DNA from: CBFGWV01 sp965652545
GTDB lineage: Bacteria > Pseudomonadota > Gammaproteobacteria > Competibacterales > Competibacteraceae
Reading direction: 5' to 3'
Assembly: GCA_965652545.1 (NCBI GenBank)
Contig: CBFGWV010000141.1
Coordinates: 1 to 12,336 of the forward strand
Length of the DNA stretch: 12,336 nt
Numbering within the stretch: the first letter of the stretch is position 1; every line of letters starts with the position of its first letter. The position numbers were made by a program, and so were the translations under genes. This document shows, one piece after another, positions 7,606 to 12,336 of this stretch. The notes beneath the pieces were generated by a model, which made no database searches, had not been told where the DNA came from, and saw nothing but the letters and a program-made list of their open reading frames with translations.

Positions 7606-8039
7606 TAGGACAATTCGCCCAGGGCCCAGCTCAGGCGCTGGGCCAGAATGCGCATGACCTCCATGGCGATATCGGGGAATTCGCGCAGCAGGTTGAGGAA
7701 CTCATCACGCCCGATCTTCAGCACCGACAGCTCGCACAAGGCCCGCATGGTCGCGGTGCGCGGCACGTCGGCGAGCACCGCGACCTCGCCGATGACGGCC
7801 GATTCCCCCAGCTCTGCGACCTTGCGCTCGCTGCCGTCCTCCAACTCGATGACGACCTCGGCACTGCCGGTGAGAATGACGTAGACGGCATCGCCCGGAT
7901 CGCCCTGGCGGCCCATGAGCTCGCCGGGCGCGAAGCTGATCCGCTCGGAGGCGAAGGCCAGCAGTTTCAGCCTCGCCGGCGCCATATGGGCAAACAGCGG
8001 AATGCGTCGCAGCAGTTCGACTTCATCCTTCAACAGCAT
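7605..8039 (-). CDS. Stand-alone cyclic-nucleotide-binding (CRP-like cNMP) domain protein
   Basis: This 144-aa protein is almost entirely one cNMP-binding beta barrel (PF00027 type) and has no helix-turn-helix, so it is not a CRP transcription factor. Strand turns carry the expected glycines (APGELMGRQGDPGDAVYVILTG, residues 37-58). The phosphate-binding cassette is IGEVAVLADVPRTATM at 83-98, with E85 to contact the ribose and R94 to contact the cyclic phosphate. Ligand binding therefore looks intact. It sits 46 bp after the ABC gene and overlaps the adenylate cyclase gene by one base (TAGTG). A likely role is a diffusible sensor subunit that passes the cyclase signal to a partner protein, and the ABC protein is the obvious candidate; this is inference. 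The start has GGGGAGA about 8-9 nt upstream. Confidence 0.92.
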   Translation of the reverse strand: MLLKDEVELLRRIPLFAHMAPARLKLLAFASERISFAPGELMGRQGDPGDAVYVILTGSAEVVIELEDGSERKVAELGESAVIGEVAVLADVPRTATMRALCELSVLKIGRDEFLNLLREFPDIAMEVMRILAQRLSWALGELS

Positions 8040-8085
8040 GGCGATCGGTCTCCCCGTGAGCCGTCTCGAATGGGTTCGATGCCGA

Positions 8086-10815
8086 TCATGCCATTAACCG
8101 CGCATAGGCGCTCTCGCTGGCCAGCAGCGTCTGCGGTTGGCCGTGCTCGACCACCGCGCCCCGGTCGAAGACCACGACGCGATCGAACTCGCTGGAGAGC
8201 TGGTTGTGGGACACCACCCAGAGCACGCCAAACGGCTTGCCATCGGCTCCTGCGGCCTCCTCCAGCACCCGTTTGACGATCTGCCGCTGACTGGCCAGGT
8301 CCAGGGCCGGCAGTGGGCGATTGAATATGGCGTAATCCGGGCGTTTGATCAGCGCGCGGGCGATACCGAGCTTTTGCCGCTGCACCGCCGTGAGCCGTTT
8401 GCCGCCGGCGCCCACGTCGAAGCCCAGACCGAGCTCGAACACCGCATCCTCGAGACCGAGGTCCTCCAGGAGCTGGCGCAGCAGCTTCGAGGCCTTGTCC
8501 TTGGCATTGGACACCGATTGCGAGATACGCCCCATGAGGATGTTGTCCTGTAGCGAGGCGGCGCGGATATAGCGCCCGGGGTCGTAGAATTCGATTCGGT
8601 CGCGATACGCATCGGGTAGGCCTTCGCGCAATGCGGCGCGTGCAGCCACGATGCGCTGCATCAGCACCGGATCGAGCAGGCCGAGACGATGACGCGGCTC
8701 GATGTAGGCCGAGGTCAGGCGCACCAGCATGCGCCGGTCCTCGGGTGCCGCCTCGGCAAAGCCCACGTTCTGCAAGCGCTTGAGCACGGCCTGATAGTCG
8801 GGAATCTCCTCCGCGGCCATGAAGCTCAGGCGTTCGAAGAACGGGTGGTCGGGGGGCAGGTCCTGGAACAGTTCGATGGACGTCTCGGCGATGGTCCGGC
8901 CCATCTCGAACAAGGTGTGGTCCAGCGCCGTCTGCGCCAGCAGGGCGCCCAGATATGGCGTGTCCATCAACTGTGCCAGGTCGAACTCGCGCGCACCCAC
9001 CGGCGCCCCGAAGAGCAGGTTCTCCGCCAGCGTCGCCTGGGTGCAGTAGCGCGTGGGGTCGAACATTTCCACCAATTGCGACTGACCGGCCTCGGCAAGG
9101 CGCTTATGGAAAGTACGGCGCACCTCGACGATGCGCTCGGTCAGCTCCGGATACGCCGTCGGGTCCACCGTGCCACGCAGGCCGAAGTCCACCAGGTCGT
9201 CGAGCAGGCTGACCAGACGCAGGATGCGTTTGGCGCGGCCGAGCAACTCGCCGGCGTTGGCGGCGCCGGCACCTTCGTAGTCGATCCAGTCCGCCTGCGG
9301 GTCGAGCACGGCGTTGCCGGTGCGTCCGGCCTCGGCGAGGTAGCGGCGCAGACCCGGGTCGGCGTCGGCGTTCTCCCGCTGGCGCATCGGCGCGTGCTTG
9401 AGCACGTAGAACAATACGTCGCGGATACTGCCCTGGGGCAGAGCAGTGTCCGCGCCGGCGTACGACAGCCGCCGGCCGGTCACTGCCTGAGGAAGATCAA
9501 AGAGGCTGGCATCGCCGATAGTGACGCGGCCGCCGCTGACCGGTTGCAGGCGGGCCAGTACCTCGGCGACGACTTCACCGCCGCTGTTGACCGGGCCGAC
9601 GATCGCCACCCGCTCGCCAGGGGCCAGCTCCAGCGAGGCGCGCTCGATGAGCCGGGCGTCGGTGTCGTCGGTGACCGTGAGGTTGCTCACACGGATGGGG
9701 CCGCTCAGCGCAGCGATCGGCGTCGTCACCGGCGCCTGCAAGGCCGCGTCGAGGCTGCCGTCCACGGCGAACTGGTTCATCACTTGGTTGAACTTCACCT
9801 CCACGTCCAGGCGTTGCTGATCCCAGTCGATGAGCTCCTTGATCGGCGAGGGCAGGTCTTTGTACGCGGCGATAACAGCCACCAGTTGGCCGATGTCCAG
9901 CTTGCCCTGGAGCGCAAAGTAGCCACCGACGGCATAGAACAGAAACGGTGTGATCTGCGCCAAGAAGTTATTGAGAAATTTGACGAAAAACTTGCGCCGG
10001 TAGAGCTCGTAGCGGATCTCGAAGATCCGCCCCAGGCGGGCGGTGACATCGGCCCGTTCGTAATTGGAGGTGTCGTTGACGTGCACCTCGTGGATGCTGT
10101 CGACCACCTCACCGACACGGCCGGACAGCTCGCGGGCGGTGAGCTGGCGCTGCTTGCCCAGGACGATCAGGCGCCGTCGCAGTTGCGGGATGATGAACAT
10201 CTGGATGGCGATGATGCTGATGGCGATCATGCCCAGCCACACGTTCTGCACCAGGATGAACGCCATCGCGGTCAGCGCCTGCCCGGCCAGGAACAACGGT
10301 TGGGCGAAGGCATCGCCGATGAAACCACCCAGGGGCTCCACCTCATCCTTGACCATGCTGGCGACTTCCGAGGACTTCACCCGACGGAAGTGCGTGGGCG
10401 GGAAGCGCAGCACGTTGTCCATCAGCTCGAAACGCAGGCGGCGCAGCATGCGCTCGCCCAGCAAGCCCTTGTATGTGTTGATGTAGAACTTGAACAAGCC
10501 GTTGACGATCACCAGCAACAGGAACATCGCCGAGAGGGCGAACAAGGTGCCGTAGCGATCGAGGTCGAAGCCGCCGAACAGCTCCAGCCGGCCACTGTCG
10601 GCCAGCCAGGTGGGTACGTTGAAGGCGATTTCCAGAAACGTGCGGGTGTCCCCGGCCGTTTCGAAACCCTCACCCTGTATGGGACCGTTGACGATGCGCT
10701 TGGGTAGCTCCAGCGACAGGAAGTACGTGGGCAGTGACGCCAACACCACGCAGAGGATCCAGATCTGCTGCGGACGGGTGTGGTTCCAGGTGTATCGGAA
10801 CAGGGATGGAATCAT
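8086..10815 (-). CDS. ABC exporter-like membrane protein with degenerate ATPase and large internal insertion
   Basis: This 909-aa protein has a type IV exporter-like membrane domain at about 15-345 with six helices and a long loop between helices 1 and 2. A nucleotide-binding domain follows from about 372, but its key motifs are broken. Walker A is GPVNSGGEV at 407-415, with Gly413 in place of the invariant Lys. The signature region is LTAVQRQK at 808-815. Walker B reads AIFNRP, with N832 for Asp and R833 for the catalytic Glu. The D-loop ALD (837-839) and H-loop H870 remain. Between the Q-loop area (about 458-470) and the signature lies roughly 275 extra residues (about 470-745), giving a length far above the usual 580-620 aa of a half-transporter. 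It overlaps the upstream gene by ATGA. The transported substrate is unknown, and ordinary ATP-driven transport is doubtful. The reading frame is intact, so it is not a simple pseudogene. Confidence 0.9.
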   Translation of the reverse strand: MIPSLFRYTWNHTRPQQIWILCVVLASLPTYFLSLELPKRIVNGPIQGEGFETAGDTRTFLEIAFNVPTWLADSGRLELFGGFDLDRYGTLFALSAMFLLLVIVNGLFKFYINTYKGLLGERMLRRLRFELMDNVLRFPPTHFRRVKSSEVASMVKDEVEPLGGFIGDAFAQPLFLAGQALTAMAFILVQNVWLGMIAISIIAIQMFIIPQLRRRLIVLGKQRQLTARELSGRVGEVVDSIHEVHVNDTSNYERADVTARLGRIFEIRYELYRRKFFVKFLNNFLAQITPFLFYAVGGYFALQGKLDIGQLVAVIAAYKDLPSPIKELIDWDQQRLDVEVKFNQVMNQFAVDGSLDAALQAPVTTPIAALSGPIRVSNLTVTDDTDARLIERASLELAPGERVAIVGPVNSGGEVVAEVLARLQPVSGGRVTIGDASLFDLPQAVTGRRLSYAGADTALPQGSIRDVLFYVLKHAPMRQRENADADPGLRRYLAEAGRTGNAVLDPQADWIDYEGAGAANAGELLGRAKRILRLVSLLDDLVDFGLRGTVDPTAYPELTERIVEVRRTFHKRLAEAGQSQLVEMFDPTRYCTQATLAENLLFGAPVGAREFDLAQLMDTPYLGALLAQTALDHTLFEMGRTIAETSIELFQDLPPDHPFFERLSFMAAEEIPDYQAVLKRLQNVGFAEAAPEDRRMLVRLTSAYIEPRHRLGLLDPVLMQRIVAARAALREGLPDAYRDRIEFYDPGRYIRAASLQDNILMGRISQSVSNAKDKASKLLRQLLEDLGLEDAVFELGLGFDVGAGGKRLTAVQRQKLGIARALIKRPDYAIFNRPLPALDLASQRQIVKRVLEEAAGADGKPFGVLWVVSHNQLSSEFDRVVVFDRGAVVEHGQPQTLLASESAYARLMA

Positions 10816-11402
10816 CGGCCGGGCTCCGCGGCGAGCACGACGAACCGGCGCTGGGCATAGGGCGAGTGGGCTATCCTGGCATCCTCCAGTTTCAGATCGA
10901 GTGCGCAGACCGTGGTCAGCCCCGGCCGGTTCAACACGGCGGGGATCTGCAAGGCTGCACGCTCCAGCGCGGGGGCATAGTCGACCACCACCACCGCGGC
11001 GTTGTCGATAAGCCCGTACAATCGCTCAGCCAGCACGCTGCGGCTGCCCAAGGGCTTGAGCGACAGGCCGATCATGACCAAGGCGTACTGCCGTGGGGGC
11101 ACATCGACATCCACCGCCTGGAACTTGGCGGCGATGTGCCGGACCCGGCAGGGGCTGCCGTTCAGCTGTTCGGCACTGTAGGGATCGGCCTTCGGGTCGA
11201 TCATCAGCACCGAGCGCGGCGTATGGGTGAGAAAGCCGGTAATCGGCCGCGGATGCCCGCCGAGTTCGACGATATGGTCGATACCGCGGACGAAATGCGC
11301 GGCCAGGACTTGGCGAACATCGGCCGCAGGACCGGTCAGATGCGGTACATCCTGGGACGCCTTCAGGCTGGCGGTGTCCATAAACGGCAGTTCCGGGATC
11401 AT
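10812..11402 (-). CDS. Small Rossmann-fold, methyltransferase-like protein of unknown function
   Basis: This 196-aa soluble protein is not recognised by name. IDHIVELGGHPRPITGF (about residues 40-56) resembles SAM motif I, and SVLMIDPKAD ends in an acidic residue where SAM ribose binding is expected. Strands YALVMIGLSLKPLG and AAVVVVDYAP follow at the right spacing, and the protein ends FVVLAAEPGR. The glycine motif is weak (ELGGHP rather than E-x-G-x-G-x-G), so SAM binding is uncertain. ATG 11402 is chosen. ATG 11381 (MDTASLK) is a real alternative, because a -10-like TATAAC lies only about 17 bp before ATG 11402. The open frame continues upstream to 11516, but that stretch overlaps the divergent gene. 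The 3' end overlaps the ABC gene by 4 bp, placing it at the head of the operon. Confidence 0.72.
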   Translation of the reverse strand: MIPELPFMDTASLKASQDVPHLTGPAADVRQVLAAHFVRGIDHIVELGGHPRPITGFLTHTPRSVLMIDPKADPYSAEQLNGSPCRVRHIAAKFQAVDVDVPPRQYALVMIGLSLKPLGSRSVLAERLYGLIDNAAVVVVDYAPALERAALQIPAVLNRPGLTTVCALDLKLEDARIAHSPYAQRRFVVLAAEPGR

Positions 11403-11445
11403 GATGTCGGACGTCCCCGTTATACGAGCTCTTGAAGAGGTTTGG
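11403..11445. promoter_or_regulatory. Very short divergent promoter region at the operon head
   Basis: Only 43 bp separate the divergent starts at 11402 and 11446. On the minus strand TATAAC (plus-strand 11419-11424) matches the sigma70 -10 consensus at 5 of 6 positions, but I see no TTGACA-like -35 at 16-18 bp. On the plus strand TTATAC (11420-11425) is a weaker candidate. GAAGAGG at 11434-11440 is the ribosome binding site of the plus-strand gene. Promoters for the two directions must overlap each other or the coding starts, so expression of the two genes may be linked. Confidence 0.35.
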
Positions 11446-12129
11446 ATGAGCGATTCGTCTATGTCCAGCGCGGCGGTGCAGCGCGAGGGCTTTGTCTTCG
11501 ACCTGTTGCGAGGCATTGCCGCCTTTACGGCCAGCCCGCTGGTGCAGGACCTGGCGCGTACCGCTGGCGACCACCCCGCGGCGGCGCTGGATCATGCGTT
11601 CAATCACAAGCAGGTGGCGTGCAAGCTGTGGTTGCGCGATGCCTTGCTGGAGACGCTCGGGCCGCGTCACGGCCGGGTGTGGATACTCGGCGGCTGGTAT
11701 GCGGTGCTCGCGGCGATGCTGCTTGATGATCGGCGCCTGTCCTTTGACGAAATCGTTTCGATCGACCTGGACCCGGACTGCGCCCCGGTGGCACTGACGC
11801 TGAACCGGCGCCATGCGCGCGAGGGCCGCTTTCGGGCGCAGACCGCGGATATGTATGCCCTGGATTATGCACCCGGGGAGGCGGCGGCGGACATTATCAT
11901 CAACACCAGTTGCGAGCATATCCCCGACTTGCCTGCCTGGCTGGCCCGTCTGGGGCCGGGGCGCACGGTGGTGCTGCAATCCAACGACTACTTCGACGAG
12001 CCCGAGCACGTCGCCGCGGTGGCGGACCTGGAGGCCTTCATCGCCCAGGCGGGGCTGTCGACGATGCACTACGCCGGTAGCCTGCCGCAGAAGAACTACA
12101 CGCGGTTCATGTTGATCGGGCAGACGTGA
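11446..12129 (+). CDS. Class I SAM-dependent methyltransferase-like protein
   Basis: This 227-aa cytosolic protein starts at an ATG with GAAGAGG 5 nt upstream. VWILGGWYAVLAAML (about residues 83-97) is a motif I variant with Gly-Gly-Trp. IVSIDLDPDC gives the acidic residue for SAM ribose contact, TADMYALDY matches the adenine-loop region, and DIIINTSCEHIPDLPAWL is the strand 4 and active-site region. VVLQSNDYFD follows at strand 5. The conserved-looking N-T-S-C-E-H stretch is a feature I associate with an uncharacterised bacterial and phage methyltransferase family, and I cannot name its substrate. It is divergent from the ABC/cyclase operon, 43 bp away, and its partner across the gap is also Rossmann-like, so the two may act on a common target. 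Methyl transfer is likely but unproven. Confidence 0.78.
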   Translation: MSDSSMSSAAVQREGFVFDLLRGIAAFTASPLVQDLARTAGDHPAAALDHAFNHKQVACKLWLRDALLETLGPRHGRVWILGGWYAVLAAMLLDDRRLSFDEIVSIDLDPDCAPVALTLNRRHAREGRFRAQTADMYALDYAPGEAAADIIINTSCEHIPDLPAWLARLGPGRTVVLQSNDYFDEPEHVAAVADLEAFIAQAGLSTMHYAGSLPQKNYTRFMLIGQT

Positions 12130-12214
12130 CTTGGCTGCTTGCGTTGACGCATCAAATCGGGTGTGACCTGCGTTCCTCGCATGGTGCCGTCGGAGGGGGC
12201 TGGCGCCCAAACCC

Positions 12215-12332
12215 GCCTGCGGCCGAGCCGGTAGGTCGTGTTCCGACGCGCTGTAAACACGTCCGTGTGAGCTCGACGGCAGCATCCATGCTGCCGACGG
12301 TCGGTCCACGACCTACCGGCCCGGCCGCAGGC
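12215..12332. repeat. Compound inverted repeat with nested hairpins
   Basis: The arms 12215-12240 and 12307-12332 are 26-bp inverted copies with one mismatch (GGTAGGTCGTG pairs with CACGACCTACC). Inside them lie two further perfect hairpins: ACACG-TC-CGTGT at 12257-12268 and CGGCAGCAT-CC-ATGCTGCCG at 12277-12296. The result is a cloverleaf-like structure in non-coding DNA 86 bp past the stop of the methyltransferase gene. Similar mosaic extragenic palindromes occur in several high-GC gammaproteobacteria, by my recollection. It might act as a terminator or mRNA-stabilising element, although no T-tract follows within the window. Confidence 0.82.
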
Positions 12333-12336
12333 TCAC

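Noticed and set aside
8689..10707. A 672-codon open frame on the plus strand opposite the ABC gene.
   Set aside because: It is antisense to a protein with clear transporter domains. Its translation is rich in His, Gln, Arg and Gly with no domain pattern, as expected of codon-bias shadow in GC-rich DNA.
8086..10815. The ABC gene as a pseudogene.
   Set aside because: All 909 codons are open, the membrane domain is well kept, and the gene is coupled by overlap to its neighbour. The ATPase motif losses are substitutions, not disruptions.
11026..12309. A 427-codon minus-strand open frame opposite the methyltransferase and running into the repeat.
   Set aside because: It overlaps two better-supported genes and part of a non-coding palindromic element, and shows no domain pattern.
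1..12336. CRISPR arrays, tRNA or rRNA genes, transposases, integrases or attachment sites.
   Set aside because: No direct repeat arrays with regular spacing, no RNA gene signatures and no recombinase motifs were seen on either strand.

Overview
The window is GC-rich, densely coded DNA. It looks like a chromosomal segment of a gammaproteobacterium, possibly a halophilic or marine lineage. That placement is an inference from GC content, start-site style and the two extragenic palindromic repeat elements (3894-4007 and 12215-12332). No rRNA or tRNA gene or other firm taxonomic marker is present. Nothing indicates a phage, plasmid, insertion sequence or CRISPR array.

Layout. Nearly everything is on the minus strand. 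The right-hand minus-strand run (11402 down to 4033) holds six tightly packed genes. In order they encode a small Rossmann/methyltransferase-like protein, a 909-aa ABC exporter-like protein with ruined ATPase motifs, a stand-alone cyclic-nucleotide-binding domain, a membrane adenylate cyclase with a cytochrome-b-like anchor and a [2Fe-2S] ferredoxin domain, a GT4 glycosyltransferase, and a NodB-like polysaccharide deacetylase. Junctions are 4-bp ATGA overlaps, a 1-bp overlap, or gaps of 19 and 46 bp, so this reads as one operon. A class I methyltransferase gene lies divergent from its head (11446-12129). A perfect 25-bp inverted repeat sits just past its tail, where it converges with a second plus-strand methyltransferase gene (3386-3889).

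The left-hand minus-strand run (3227 down to the window edge) holds a second class III nucleotidyl cyclase with a six-helix membrane anchor. It is coupled by ATGA overlap to an HD-superfamily phosphohydrolase. After a 121-bp gap comes an MGDG-synthase-like glycolipid glycosyltransferase that runs off the window.

How the genes may work together. Two cyclases, a cNMP sensor domain and a candidate phosphohydrolase point to a local cyclic-nucleotide circuit. Its likely input is membrane redox or quinone state, through the cytochrome-b/ferredoxin cyclase. The outputs are probably at the envelope: an ABC-type membrane protein that seems unable to hydrolyse ATP in the usual way, sugar transferases and a deacetylase. 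The ABC protein beside a cNMP-binding domain and a redox cyclase is the most unusual part and the best candidate for an undescribed system. The functional link is inferred from gene order only.
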